DNA of 64,000 nucleotides from Microbacterium sp. SA39 (lineage in GTDB: Bacteria; Actinomycetota; Actinomycetes; Actinomycetales; Microbacteriaceae). The notes beneath the pieces were generated by a model, which worked only from the letters and a program-made list of their open reading frames with translations, was not told the DNA's origin and searched no databases. Shown piece after piece: positions 21,133-30,602 of the stretch; position 1 is the first letter of the stretch, and the number at the start of each line of letters is the position of its first letter. The position numbers and the translations under genes are program-made. The stretch is taken from assembly GCF_000967865.1 (NCBI RefSeq), contig NZ_JXRU01000031.1:62001-126000 (forward strand), given 5' to 3'.

Positions 21133-21145
21133 GTCACACTGTAAC
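21133..21145. promoter_or_regulatory. Candidate TetR operator
   Basis: GTCAC-ACT-GTAAC is an inverted repeat with one mismatch, centred in the 20-base gap between the tetR start (21127) and the divergent oxidase start (21148). Binding here would block both promoters. Confidence 0.5.
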
Positions 21146-21147
21146 GC

Positions 21148-22782
21148 ATGGAGCAACCGAACGGCAGAGTCGCCGACGATCCACCGATGCGCTGGAACGG
21201 CTGGGGCGATCCGGCCGAGGCGCACGATCTGCCGCTCGCCGTGCGCACTCTGCTGCCGCTTCTGCTGGGGCGTATCCGGCGTCCGGATCCGGCCGCTCCG
21301 CTCGACCGCATCCGGATCCCGGAGAGCGCTCTGACGGCCGACGATCTCTCGGCATTCGGCGACGCGGTCGGCCGCGAACACGCCGACGTCACCGCCGAGG
21401 CACGGATCCGGCACGCCGGCGGGCGCTCGACCCCCGATCTTCTGCGTCGACGTGAAACCGATCAGCAGGCGCCTGATGCCGTGATCCGCCCCGGCAGCCA
21501 CGACGAGGTCGGTGCCTGCCTCGCGGTCGCGGCGGCTCGCGGCATCGCCACGATCCCGTTCGGCGGCGGCACCAGCGTGGTCGGCGCGCTCGATCCGGAG
21601 CGCGGGGAACATCGTGCCGTCGTCAGCCTCGACCTGCGTCGCCTCTCTGGGCTCCTCCAACTGGACGAGGTGAGCGGGGAGGCGGTGCTGGCCGCGGGGA
21701 CGTCGGGCCCCGAGGCCGAGGCGCTGCTGTCCGCACGGGGCTGGGAACTCGGCCACTATCCCCAGAGCTTCCGCTACGCCACGATCGGCGGGTTCGCCGC
21801 CGCGCGATCCTCAGGACAGAACTCTGCGGGTCACGGTCGGTTCGACTCGATGGTGACCGGCATCCGCGTCGCCACGCCGACCGGCGACATCGATCTCGGT
21901 CGGGCGCCGGGTTCGGCAGCCGGTCCCGATCTGCTCCGCGTCTTCCTCGGCTCGGAGGGCATCTTCGGCGTGATCACCGAGGTGCGGGTGCGCGTGCATC
22001 CGGTACCGCAGGATCGCGTCTTCGAATCGTGGTCCTTCCCCGACTTCGCGAGCGGCTCCGCCGGGTTGCGTGCCGTGGCTCAGGGTGGGGGCGGCCCCAC
22101 GGTCATCCGGCTCTCCGACGAGGCCGAGACGGCGGTGAGCCTCGCGCAGGTCGGACGGATCGGCAGAGCGCTGGCGAAGGGGGCGAGCGTCGTCACCGTG
22201 TACGAAGGGCCCGGCATCGCCGAGAGACGGCAGCGCACCGCGGAGCTGCTCTCGGCGGCGGGCGGCACGTCATCCGGTGAGACGGGTGCGGAGGAGTGGC
22301 TGAAGGGGCGTTTCGACGGCCCGTACCTGCGCGACTCCCTGCTCGACGCCGGCGTCTTCTGCGAGACGCTCGAGACGGCGACCACCTGGGCGAATCTGCA
22401 GACTCTGCGGGCCGCCGTGCAGGAGGCCCTCCGGGCGGGCTTCGCGGATGCCGGTGCGAAGTCGTATGTGATGTGCCACGTCTCCCACATCTATCCGACG
22501 GGAGCGTCGCTGTACTTCACCGTGCTCGCCGGCATCCGGTCGGAACCGCTGACGACCTGGCGGGCCGTGAAGTCCCGCGTGAACGACGTGATCATTGCGA
22601 CGGGTGGCACGATCAGTCATCACCACGCCGTGGGACGCGATCACGCGCCGTGGCTCGCGCAGGAGATCGGCGACACCGGCATCCGCATCCTCACCGCGAT
22701 CAAGCGCGAGCTCGATCCCCACGGGATCATGAACCCGGGGGCCGTCATCGAGACGGCGGGCGCCAGGGCGGGGCGCGGCTGA
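21148..22782 (+). CDS. FAD-binding oxidase, alkyl-DHAP synthase-like
   Basis: A 544-residue flavoprotein of the VAO/PCMH type. The FAD domain shows AVIRPGSHDEVGACLAVAA, IPFGGGTSVVGALDP and RSSGQNSAGHGRFDSMVTG. The C-terminal half has GVFCETLETATTW and the triple histidine GGTISHHHAVGRDH, both typical of alkyldihydroxyacetone phosphate synthase, which replaces the acyl chain of acyl-DHAP by a fatty alcohol to form an ether bond. Whether this protein does that or a related oxidation cannot be told from sequence. It leads an operon with a lipid kinase and a GMC oxidoreductase, opposite glpD, which makes DHAP. Confidence 0.82.
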   Translation: MEQPNGRVADDPPMRWNGWGDPAEAHDLPLAVRTLLPLLLGRIRRPDPAAPLDRIRIPESALTADDLSAFGDAVGREHADVTAEARIRHAGGRSTPDLLRRRETDQQAPDAVIRPGSHDEVGACLAVAAARGIATIPFGGGTSVVGALDPERGEHRAVVSLDLRRLSGLLQLDEVSGEAVLAAGTSGPEAEALLSARGWELGHYPQSFRYATIGGFAAARSSGQNSAGHGRFDSMVTGIRVATPTGDIDLGRAPGSAAGPDLLRVFLGSEGIFGVITEVRVRVHPVPQDRVFESWSFPDFASGSAGLRAVAQGGGGPTVIRLSDEAETAVSLAQVGRIGRALAKGASVVTVYEGPGIAERRQRTAELLSAAGGTSSGETGAEEWLKGRFDGPYLRDSLLDAGVFCETLETATTWANLQTLRAAVQEALRAGFADAGAKSYVMCHVSHIYPTGASLYFTVLAGIRSEPLTTWRAVKSRVNDVIIATGGTISHHHAVGRDHAPWLAQEIGDTGIRILTAIKRELDPHGIMNPGAVIETAGARAGRG

Positions 22783-22783
22783 C

Positions 22784-23689
22784 ATGGGGCACATCGCCGT
22801 GCTGGCCAATCCGTTCGCCGGGAAAGGGCGGGGCCGCGTCGCAGCGGAGCGCGCCATCGCCCACCTGCGTTCTCGGGGAGCCGACGTGCGCGCGTACGCC
22901 GGGCACTCCGCGGCGGAGACCCTCGCACTCACGACGCAGGCTCTGGCGGAGGAACCGGACGTGCTGGTGGTCATCGGTGGAGACGGGACGCTCTCCGCCA
23001 TTCTCGACGTGGTGTGTGGATCTTCCGTCCCCCTGGCTCTCGTCGCCGCGGGAACGGGGAACGACCTCGCACGGGCGCTGGGTCTACCGCGCCACGACCC
23101 GGGCGCCGCGGCGGAGGTGGCACTCACCGGAATCGTCCGGCTCATCGATGTCGGCGAGGTGCGCACCCGTGACCGCGTCGCGCGCTTCCTGACCGTGGCC
23201 GCGCTGGGCTTCGACGCCAGAGTGAGCGACCGCACCAATCGGCTCCGCTGGCCGCATGGCGCCCTGCGCTACTACCTCGCCCTCGTCATCGAACTCGTGC
23301 GCCTGCGGCCGCTGCCGTTCACGGTGGCCGTCGACGGCGGAACGGCTGTCACCGCACTCGGCACGCTCGTCGCCGTGGGCAACACGGCGAGCTACGGCGG
23401 CGGCATGCCGGTGTGCGTGGGCGCCCTGCCGGATGACGGGATGCTGGACCTCGTCGAGGTGGCTCAGATCGGGCGGGCGCGTCTCCTGCGGCTCTTCCCG
23501 CTGCTGCTGAGCGGGACGCACCTCTCACGTGGCGAGGTGCGTCATCGTCGCGTGCAGACGGTGACGGTGAGCGCCCCGGGACTCGTGGTCTACGCCGACG
23601 GGGAGCGTCTCGGCGAGGACGAGTGCACGATCACGCTGCGGCCAGCCGCCCTAAGAGTGATGACCTCGGCCGTTCGGGACCCGTCGTGA
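22784..23689 (+). CDS. Diacylglycerol kinase family lipid kinase
   Basis: A 301-residue protein with NPFAGKGRG near the start, the ATP-binding VVIGGDGTLSAILD (about 66-79), and AAGTGNDLARALGL. These mark the DagK/YegS/sphingosine kinase fold, which phosphorylates a lipid hydroxyl. The C-terminal domain has SYGGGMPVCVGALPDDGMLD and VYADGER. It starts one base after the upstream stop and overlaps the GMC gene by GTGA. The context suggests phosphorylation of an acyl- or alkylglycerol. Confidence 0.88.
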   Translation: MGHIAVLANPFAGKGRGRVAAERAIAHLRSRGADVRAYAGHSAAETLALTTQALAEEPDVLVVIGGDGTLSAILDVVCGSSVPLALVAAGTGNDLARALGLPRHDPGAAAEVALTGIVRLIDVGEVRTRDRVARFLTVAALGFDARVSDRTNRLRWPHGALRYYLALVIELVRLRPLPFTVAVDGGTAVTALGTLVAVGNTASYGGGMPVCVGALPDDGMLDLVEVAQIGRARLLRLFPLLLSGTHLSRGEVRHRRVQTVTVSAPGLVVYADGERLGEDECTITLRPAALRVMTSAVRDPS

Positions 23690-25320
23690 CCGCGTTCGAT
23701 GAGGACGTCGTCATCGTCGGCTCCGGGTTCGGAGGCTCGGTCGCTGCGCTCCGGCTGAGCGAGAAGGGCTACCGGGTGCGCGTGTTCGAGGCAGGTCGCC
23801 GCTTCGAAGACGAGGACTTCGCGAAGACCAGCTGGAACGTGCGGCGCTACCTCTGGGCGCCGGCGCTCGGATGCTTCGGCATCCAGCGCATCCACCGGCT
23901 GCCGCACGTCATGATCCTCGCGGGGGCCGGGGTCGGTGGCGGCTCACTCAACTACGCGAACACGCTCTATCAGCCGGGTTCCGCCTTCTTCTCGGACAGG
24001 CAGTGGGCCGAGATCACGGACTGGGAGGCCGAGCTCGGCCCGCACTACGCCACAGCCAAGCGGATGCTGGGAGTCGTCGAGCACTACCCGCACAGCGGGC
24101 CGGTGGAACGGATCATGGCCGGTGCGGCAGAGGACCTCGGGGTCGGCGGCACCTTCCGTCACGCTCCCGTCGGCGTCTGGTTCGGCCGTCCGGGGGAGCG
24201 GACCGCTGATCCGTTCTTCGGCGGGGAGGGACCGGATCGCACCGGATGCACACTGTGCGGCAACTGCATGGTCGGATGCCGCGTCGGCGCGAAGAACACT
24301 CTGATGAAGAACTACCTCGCGCTCGCGGAGCGGCGCGGTGCGGCGATCGAGACCCTGCGCACGGTGACCGAGGTGCGCGCGCTGGACGACGGCGGCTTCG
24401 CCGTCACGACCGTGCGGAGCGGCGGCTGGCTGCGCCACGACCGGAAGACCGTGACGGCGGGTCAGGTGGTGCTCGCCGCGGGCACGTGGGGCACGCAGCA
24501 GCTCCTGCACCGGATGAAGCACTCCGGTGCCCTTCCCCGCGTCTCCGACGCCCTCGGCCGACTCACCCGCACGAACTCCGAGGCGCTGGACGGTGCGGTC
24601 GCCACGATCGTGCCGGACTCCCTGCAGCTCGCTCAGGGGGTCGCGATCACGACGTCCTTCCACATCGATGACCGCACCCACGTCGAGAACGTGCGATACG
24701 GACCGGGTTCCAACCTCATGGGCGCGCTGGCGACGGTGATGGTCCCCGGAGATCGCTCGCTGGGCCGCAGACTGAGCGCGGTGATCGGCCGGGTCCTGCG
24801 TTCACCGATCCGCCAGTTCCGCCTGGCGACGCTGCGCCGATGGAGCGAGCGCGGCATCATCGCGCTGGTCATGCAGACGGCCGACAACTCGCTCACCCTG
24901 TCGCTGCGACGACGATTCGGACGCCTCGTGATGACCAGCGCGCAGGGGCACGGAGCGCCGAATCCGAGCCACCTGCCGCAGGCGCACCGGGCAGCGACCG
25001 CCATCGCCGCACGCATCCAGCGGGAGAGCGGGGTGCCGGCCGAGGCGCGTGGGTCCTGGCCCGAGGTCTTCGGCATCCCACTCACCGCGCACTTCCTCGG
25101 CGGGGCGGTCATCTCCGCGTCACCGGAGGAAGGTGTCGTCGATCAGTATCACCGGGTCTGGGGTCATCCGGGTCTGCACGTCGTGGACGGTGCCGCGGTC
25201 CCGGCGAATCCTGGCGTGAACCCGTCGCTGACGATCACCGCGCTCGCGGAGCGGGCGCTGTCGTACTGGCCGCGCGCGGGGCAGTCCGATCGGAGGCCGA
25301 CGCAATCCACGGGGCACTGA
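23686..25320 (+). CDS. GMC oxidoreductase, cholesterol oxidase-like
   Basis: A 544-residue FAD enzyme. The N-terminus holds VVIVGSGFGGSVAALRLSEK and FEAGRRFEDEDF; LAGAGVGGGSLNYANTLY is the family's second motif. TGCTLCGNCMVGCRVGAKNTL contains four cysteines in a ferredoxin-like arrangement seen in the ChoD-type subgroup. The end reads VVDGAAVPANPGVNPSLTITALAER, the usual GMC C-terminus with the active-site Asn. The substrate is probably an alcohol on a lipid or sterol-like molecule. It is the last gene of the operon, before a strong terminator. Confidence 0.85.
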   Translation: MTAFDEDVVIVGSGFGGSVAALRLSEKGYRVRVFEAGRRFEDEDFAKTSWNVRRYLWAPALGCFGIQRIHRLPHVMILAGAGVGGGSLNYANTLYQPGSAFFSDRQWAEITDWEAELGPHYATAKRMLGVVEHYPHSGPVERIMAGAAEDLGVGGTFRHAPVGVWFGRPGERTADPFFGGEGPDRTGCTLCGNCMVGCRVGAKNTLMKNYLALAERRGAAIETLRTVTEVRALDDGGFAVTTVRSGGWLRHDRKTVTAGQVVLAAGTWGTQQLLHRMKHSGALPRVSDALGRLTRTNSEALDGAVATIVPDSLQLAQGVAITTSFHIDDRTHVENVRYGPGSNLMGALATVMVPGDRSLGRRLSAVIGRVLRSPIRQFRLATLRRWSERGIIALVMQTADNSLTLSLRRRFGRLVMTSAQGHGAPNPSHLPQAHRAATAIAARIQRESGVPAEARGSWPEVFGIPLTAHFLGGAVISASPEEGVVDQYHRVWGHPGLHVVDGAAVPANPGVNPSLTITALAERALSYWPRAGQSDRRPTQSTGH

Positions 25321-25343
25321 GCGAAGGAGCGCGTCGACCGAAC

Positions 25344-25386
25344 CGAAACGCCCCACCTGACGCGGGAGGTCAGGTGGGGCGTTTCG
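25344..25386. terminator. Strong bidirectional terminator
   Basis: An 18-base perfect stem (CGAAACGCCCCACCTGAC and its complement) with a 7-base loop lies between the convergent GMC and fadB genes. The stem supplies T-rich ends in both directions. Confidence 0.85.
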
Positions 25387-25408
25387 TCGAGCGATTAGCG
25401 ATCAGCGA

Positions 25409-27550
25409 TCAGCGGTTTTCGATACCGCGGATCTGCGGGGTGTGGAACGATCCGCCGAACGCGCGCTCCGACGCGCCCTCGCGGTCGAGGTACGGCGACG
25501 CGCCGCCATCGATGAACGGCCAGCCGGCGCCGAGGATGAGGCAGAGGTCGATGTCCTCGACCTCGGGCACGACACCCTCGTCGAGCATCAGCTTGATCTC
25601 GGTGGCGAGCCCGTCCTGGACCCGCTGGAGGATCGTGGCGGCCGAGGCCGGAGCCTTGCCGACCGCCGGCTTGAGCAGCTTCTCCGCCTGCCTGGTCCAG
25701 CCGGTGACACGGCCGCCCTTGTCCTTCTCGACCACCGCGTTCAGCTCGGCGAGAGCGTGGAAGTTCTCGTTGGCGTAGAAGCGGTCGGGGAACGCGTGCA
25801 CCATGGTGTCCTGCACGTGCGCGGCGACCTTCCAGCCGACCAGGTCGATGAGCTGGAACGGGCCCATCGGCAGTCCGAGCGGTCCGAAGGCCTTCTCGAC
25901 ATCGGCGATCGGGGTGCCATCGTAGACGGCTCGTGCCGCCTCGCCCATGACCTTCGCCAGCAGGCGGTTCACGACGAAGCCCGGTGCGTCGGCGGTGAGC
26001 ACCGCGTTCTTGCCGAGGTTCTTCGCGACGACGAAAGCGGTCGAGAGCGCAGCATCCGCCGTTGCCGAGGTCTTCACGATCTCGATGAGCGGCATGACCG
26101 CGACCGGGTTGAAGAAGTGGAAGCCGACGAGCCGCTCGGGGTGTGCGAGCTTCGACCCGATCTCCTCGACCGAGAGCGACGAGGTGTTCGTCGCGAGGAT
26201 CGCGTCTTCGGCGATGATCTTCTCGATCTCGCCGAAGACCTGCTGCTTGACGCCGACCTCTTCGAAGACCGCCTCGATCACGAAGTCGCAGTCTGCGTAG
26301 AGGCTCTTGTCGGTCGTGCCGGTGACGAGCGCGCGGAGCTTGTTCGCCGTGTCCGAGTCGAGGCGACCCTTCGCCTCGAGCTTGCCGATCTCCTCATGGA
26401 TGTAGGCGACGCCCTTGTCGACGCGCGCCTGGTCGAGGTCGGTGATGAGCACCGGAACCTGGAGCTTGCGCACGAACAGCAGCGCGAACTGGCTGGCCAT
26501 GAGGCCTGCGCCGATGATGCCGACCTTCGTGACCTTCTTCGCGAGCTCTTTGTCGGGGGCGCCGACAGGCCGCTTGGCCCGCTTCTGGACCAGATCGAAC
26601 GCGTACATCGACGCGGCGAACTGGTCGCCCGTGACGAGGTCCGCGAGAGCCTCGTCCTCGCGTGCGAAGCCCTCGGCCTTGGTGCCGCTCTTCGCCTTGT
26701 CGAGCAGCTCCAGAGCCGCGTAGGGAGACTTCGGCATGGTGCCGATCTTCGACTCCAGCATCCCGCGCGCCATCTTGATGGCGATCGGCCACTTGGTGAG
26801 ACGCTCGAGCTTGCCCGGCTCGTTCCTGCGCTCGACCTTCTTGCCGCCGAGCACCGCGTCGGCCCAGGCGAGCGAGTTCTCGAGGTACGTGGCCGCGGGG
26901 AAGATCGCATCGAAGATGCCGAGCTCGAACGCCTGCTGCGGCTTCAGCATCCGGTTCTGTTTGAGCGGGTTCGAGATGACGACCTCGAGGGCGTTCTCGA
27001 TGCCGATCAGGTTCGGCAGCAGGTAGGCGCCTCCCCAGCCGGGGATGATGCCGAGGAACACCTCGGGCAGCGCGACGGCCGCGGCCGAGGCGTCGACCGT
27101 GCGGTACGACGAGTTCAGCGCGATCTCCAGGCCGCCGCCGAGAGCCAGGCCGTTGACGAAGGCGAACGAGGGAACGCCGAGCTCGCTGAGCGTGCCGAGC
27201 ACCTTGTGACCCAGCTGCGCGATCAGCCGTGCGTTGTCGCGCGAGCCGACCTTGCTGATGTCGGAGAGATCGGCGCCTGCGGCGAGGATGTACTGCTTGC
27301 CGGTGATCCCGACCGCCTGGATCTCTCCGGCGGCGGCACGCGCCTTGAGCCCGGCGAGTGTCTCGCCGAGTTCGGTGAGTGTCGCGGGACCCAGGGTGTT
27401 GGGCCGGTTGTGGTCGCGCCCGTTGTCGAGCGTGATCAGGGCGAGGACCTTGCCGGAGGCGAGACGGATGTCGCGCACGGGGGAGTGCGTGACGACCTCT
27501 CCCTCGGTGAGTGCCTGGATGGGCGAGAAATCGACGTCGTCGTAGCTCAC
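25409..27550 (-). CDS. fadB: Fatty acid oxidation multifunctional protein (enoyl-CoA hydratase / 3-hydroxyacyl-CoA dehydrogenase)
   Basis: A 713-residue fusion. Residues about 30-290 are the crotonase domain (AAGADLSDISKVGS, NGLALGGGLEIAL, EVFLGIIPGWGGAYLLPNLIG). Residues about 330-510 are the NAD-binding dehydrogenase (KVGIIGAGLMASQFALLF, TNTSSLSVEEIGS, FFNPVAVMPLIEIVKT), followed by the C-terminal dehydrogenase domain (APGFVVNRLLAKVMGEA, GLPMGPFQLIDLVG). It hydrates enoyl-CoA and oxidises the product in beta-oxidation. The GTG at 27550 shares one base with the stop of the thiolase gene upstream, making a fadA-fadB operon. Confidence 0.92.
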   Translation of the reverse strand: MSYDDVDFSPIQALTEGEVVTHSPVRDIRLASGKVLALITLDNGRDHNRPNTLGPATLTELGETLAGLKARAAAGEIQAVGITGKQYILAAGADLSDISKVGSRDNARLIAQLGHKVLGTLSELGVPSFAFVNGLALGGGLEIALNSSYRTVDASAAAVALPEVFLGIIPGWGGAYLLPNLIGIENALEVVISNPLKQNRMLKPQQAFELGIFDAIFPAATYLENSLAWADAVLGGKKVERRNEPGKLERLTKWPIAIKMARGMLESKIGTMPKSPYAALELLDKAKSGTKAEGFAREDEALADLVTGDQFAASMYAFDLVQKRAKRPVGAPDKELAKKVTKVGIIGAGLMASQFALLFVRKLQVPVLITDLDQARVDKGVAYIHEEIGKLEAKGRLDSDTANKLRALVTGTTDKSLYADCDFVIEAVFEEVGVKQQVFGEIEKIIAEDAILATNTSSLSVEEIGSKLAHPERLVGFHFFNPVAVMPLIEIVKTSATADAALSTAFVVAKNLGKNAVLTADAPGFVVNRLLAKVMGEAARAVYDGTPIADVEKAFGPLGLPMGPFQLIDLVGWKVAAHVQDTMVHAFPDRFYANENFHALAELNAVVEKDKGGRVTGWTRQAEKLLKPAVGKAPASAATILQRVQDGLATEIKLMLDEGVVPEVEDIDLCLILGAGWPFIDGGASPYLDREGASERAFGGSFHTPQIRGIENR

Positions 27551-28755
27551 TACTTCTTCTTCTTTCCGTCGAAGTACGGGTTCTCCCAGATGACCGAGCC
27601 GCCCTGGCCCAGGCCGACGCACATGGCGGTCAGGCCGTAGCGGACATCGGGGCGTTCGGCGAACTGCGCCGCGAGCTGGATCATCAGACGCACGCCGGAT
27701 GCCGCGAGGGGGTGTCCGACGGCGATCGCGCCGCCCCACTGGTTGACCCGGGGATCGTCGTCGGCGATGCCGAAGTGGTCGAGCAGCGAGATCACCTGGA
27801 TGGCGAACGCCTCGTTCAGCTCGAACAGGCCGATGTCGGAGATCTGCAGTCCGGCCTTCTTCAGGGCCTTCTCCGTGGAGGGGATCGGTCCGATGCCCAT
27901 GATCTCCGGCTGGACGCCGGCGAAGGCGAACGACACCATGCGCATCTTCGGCGCGAGACCGAGTTCCTTCACCGCACCGCCACCGGCGAGCAGCGACATG
28001 GTCGCACCGTCGGTGAGCGGCGAGGACGTACCGGCGGTGACGCGGCCGTGCGGACGGAACGGCGTCTTCAGGGCGGCGAGGTCTTCCATCGTCGTCTGCG
28101 GGCGGCGACCCTCGTCCTCCGTGGCGAGGCCCCACGCGCCATCAGCACCCTTGACGGCCACAGAAACCAGATCGGGCTGGATCTTGCCGGCGTCGTAGGC
28201 GGCCTGCACCTTGTGCTGGCTCAGCATGCCGTAGCGGTCGGAGCGCTCCTTGGTGAGGTGCGGGAACCGATCGAAGATGCGCTCGGCCGTGACGCCCATG
28301 TTCAGGGCGCCCGGATCGACCATCTTCTCCGCGACGAAGCGCGGGTTGGGATCGGCGTTGCCGCCGATCGGGTGGTGCCCCATGTGCTCGACGCCGCCCG
28401 CGAGGGCGAGGTCGTACATCCCGACGCCGATCGAGGCGCCCATGGTGGTGACGCTGGTCATCGCTCCGGCGCACATGCGCTCGACGGCGAGGCCGGGAAC
28501 GGTCTGGGGAAGGCCTGCGAGGATCGCCACGGATCGGCCGAGGGTCAGGCCCTGGTCGCCGGTCTGGCTCGTCGCGGCGATCGCGACATCGTCGATGCGG
28601 TCGGCCGGGACGGCCGCGTTCCGCTCCATCAGGCCGATGGTCGCCTTGACGGCGAGGTCATCAGCGCGGGTGTTCCAGTACATGCCTTTTTCGCCGGCGC
28701 GCCCGAAGGGGGTGCGCACTCCATCGACGAAGAAGACGTCCGAGATCTCGGCCAC
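27550..28755 (-). CDS. fadA: Acetyl-CoA C-acyltransferase (3-ketoacyl-CoA thiolase)
   Basis: A 401-residue thiolase. The nucleophile cysteine lies in VERMCAGAMTS (about Cys94), the catalytic histidine in AVGHPLAASGVRL, and the second cysteine in TAMCVGLGQGGSV. It cleaves 3-ketoacyl-CoA to acetyl-CoA and a shortened acyl-CoA. The start is a GTG with GGAGG before it, and a TAGACT hexamer (28784-28789, minus strand) lies upstream. The lysine-rich end (KKKK) runs straight into the fadB start. Confidence 0.93.
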   Translation of the reverse strand: MAEISDVFFVDGVRTPFGRAGEKGMYWNTRADDLAVKATIGLMERNAAVPADRIDDVAIAATSQTGDQGLTLGRSVAILAGLPQTVPGLAVERMCAGAMTSVTTMGASIGVGMYDLALAGGVEHMGHHPIGGNADPNPRFVAEKMVDPGALNMGVTAERIFDRFPHLTKERSDRYGMLSQHKVQAAYDAGKIQPDLVSVAVKGADGAWGLATEDEGRRPQTTMEDLAALKTPFRPHGRVTAGTSSPLTDGATMSLLAGGGAVKELGLAPKMRMVSFAFAGVQPEIMGIGPIPSTEKALKKAGLQISDIGLFELNEAFAIQVISLLDHFGIADDDPRVNQWGGAIAVGHPLAASGVRLMIQLAAQFAERPDVRYGLTAMCVGLGQGGSVIWENPYFDGKKKK

Positions 28756-28828
28756 TCTGCCTCCAAGTTTGTGCGGTCCACTCAGTCTAGGAACGCGCAG
28801 AAACCCGGAGGAATCGGTTGGATCGAAC

Positions 28829-30022
28829 CTACGAAGCGGGTGCGGGGGCGGTGTCGGGCGTTTGCGCCGCCTCTACAAAGGCATCCGCGATCTTCTGTGC
28901 GGTCTGTTCAACCTGCCAGTGGCGTGCGCCGAGGGCGATGAGGGCCGAACCGATGTCTTCCGCGGTCTCACCGGGCACATCCCAGGCCACGCGGCGCAGG
29001 AACTCGGGCGTCAGCAGGTTCTCGGTCGGCATGCCGAGCTCCTCGGCCACAGCTTCGACGACGGGACGTGCTGCCTTCAGGCGCGCATCCGCCTCGGGGT
29101 TCCGGTCCGACCAGGCGCGCGGCGGCGGGAGGGTGTCGCTGGGCACCCGCTCGCGCGGGAGCTCTTCACTGGCGCGTCCGTCGACGATCGCCTGCCACCA
29201 GCGATCGAGCTGGGTGCGGCTCGCGCGGCCCTGGAACTCCTTGATGCCGGCCAGTGCCTGCTTCGACTGCGGGTTCGCCATCACTGCGGCGACCAGTGAG
29301 CGGTCGGGAACGAGACGGCCGGGCGAGACGTCCTGGTCCTGCGCGAACGACTCGCGAGCCTGCCAGAGCGACCGGGCGACGGCGAGGTTCCGAGACCCAC
29401 GCACCTGGTGCAGTCCGCTCAGCCGGCGCCACGGGTCCTCGCGCGGAGGCTTGGGCAGGCGCGACAGGGTCGCGGCGAACTCCTCCGCGGCGAACTCCGT
29501 CTTCTCCTGCTCCTCGAGTTCGGCGACGAGAGCGTCGCGCACATCGACGAGGTGCAGCACGTCGAGCGCCGCGTAGTCCAACCAGGCGGCCGGGAGCGGA
29601 CGCGTGGACCAGTCCGATGCCGAGTGCTCCTTCTTGAGCGTGATCCCGAGAGTGTCCTCGACCACCGCCGCAAGGCCGACCCGCTCGTGTCCGAGCAGCC
29701 GTGAGGCGAGCTCCGTGTCGAAGATCGACGGGGGCTCGAGGTGCAGTTCCCGAAGCGAGGGAAGATCCTGGCTCGCTGCGTGAAAGACCCACTCCGTGTC
29801 GCCGATTGCCTCCTGCAGCGGCGAGAAGTCGCCGAGTTCCGGAGGATCGAACAAGAAGACGCCCGCGTCTCGACGGAAGACCTGGACCAGGTAGGCGCGC
29901 TGCGAGTATCGGAAGCCGGACGCCCGCTCGACATCGACGGCCACCGGTCCGGTGCCCGCGGCGAGCGCGACGCACGCCGCGCGGAACTCCTCAGCATCCG
30001 AGATCACGGAGTATTCAGTCAC
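28829..30022 (-). CDS. Ribonuclease D-like 3'-5' exonuclease with HRDC domain
   Basis: A 397-residue protein. The DEDDy exonuclease motifs are VAVDVERASG (Asp and Glu), HAASQDLPSL (Asp) and the last Asp/Tyr near LDYAALDVLHLVD; the second half carries an HRDC domain (about 215-290, RSLWQARESFAQDQDVSPGR, then LVPDRSLV). Such enzymes trim RNA 3' ends. It starts with a GTG inside the last bases of the DUF3000 gene (8-base overlap), a pairing common in Actinobacteria. Confidence 0.87.
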   Translation of the reverse strand: MTEYSVISDAEEFRAACVALAAGTGPVAVDVERASGFRYSQRAYLVQVFRRDAGVFLFDPPELGDFSPLQEAIGDTEWVFHAASQDLPSLRELHLEPPSIFDTELASRLLGHERVGLAAVVEDTLGITLKKEHSASDWSTRPLPAAWLDYAALDVLHLVDVRDALVAELEEQEKTEFAAEEFAATLSRLPKPPREDPWRRLSGLHQVRGSRNLAVARSLWQARESFAQDQDVSPGRLVPDRSLVAAVMANPQSKQALAGIKEFQGRASRTQLDRWWQAIVDGRASEELPRERVPSDTLPPPRAWSDRNPEADARLKAARPVVEAVAEELGMPTENLLTPEFLRRVAWDVPGETAEDIGSALIALGARHWQVEQTAQKIADAFVEAAQTPDTAPAPAS

Positions 30023-30596
30023 GTACAGCCTTTCGCGCGCCGAGAACGGCGATGCCCTCGGAACCCGGCGGAAGTCCCGCCAGCATTCCGACCAGCTCGG
30101 CCCATGCTTCGACGTGCGGTCGGAACGGGCCCTCTGGTGTCCAGGACGCCCGCAATTCTATCTGGGCGCCGTCGCCTTCGACGGCGAGGCCGCCGAATCC
30201 TTTGGACAGCGTCTTGGTCGAGGTGCCGGACGGCGAGTGATACGTCGCGTCGCGCGAGTCCAGAGCATCGACCAGCCACGACCACGTGACGTCCGCCAGC
30301 AGAGGATCGGTGCCGATCTCGTTCTCCAGCGGCGCCTGGGCGAAGATGACGATCCGCCACGCTCCGCCCCACGCACCAGGTTCTTCAGGGTCATGGAGCA
30401 GGACGAAGCGCCCCGTGCCGTAGATCGACTCGCCGTCCCCGTCGGGGCGCACGTCCGCGGCGAGCGCGACGGCGAAGGGGGCCAGGCCCTGAGGCGTCGG
30501 GATCTCGCGCACCGTGATGTCATCGCGGAACGCGGTCTCGCGCAATTCGGCTGTCGCGCTGTCGAAAGGGGTCCCGGCATCGGGGTGTGGGGTCAC
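30015..30596 (-). CDS. DUF3000 domain protein
   Basis: A 193-residue soluble protein with DITVREIPTPQGLAPFAVAL, GRFVLLHDPEEPGAWGGAWR and IELRASWTP. This matches the DUF3000 family, which precedes ribonuclease D in Actinobacteria. The function is unknown. The GTG start at 30596 lies 6 bases after a TAGCCT hexamer, suggesting a leaderless mRNA covering both genes. Confidence 0.85.
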   Translation of the reverse strand: MTPHPDAGTPFDSATAELRETAFRDDITVREIPTPQGLAPFAVALAADVRPDGDGESIYGTGRFVLLHDPEEPGAWGGAWRIVIFAQAPLENEIGTDPLLADVTWSWLVDALDSRDATYHSPSGTSTKTLSKGFGGLAVEGDGAQIELRASWTPEGPFRPHVEAWAELVGMLAGLPPGSEGIAVLGARKAVRD

Positions 30597-30602
30597 GGCA
30601 AC

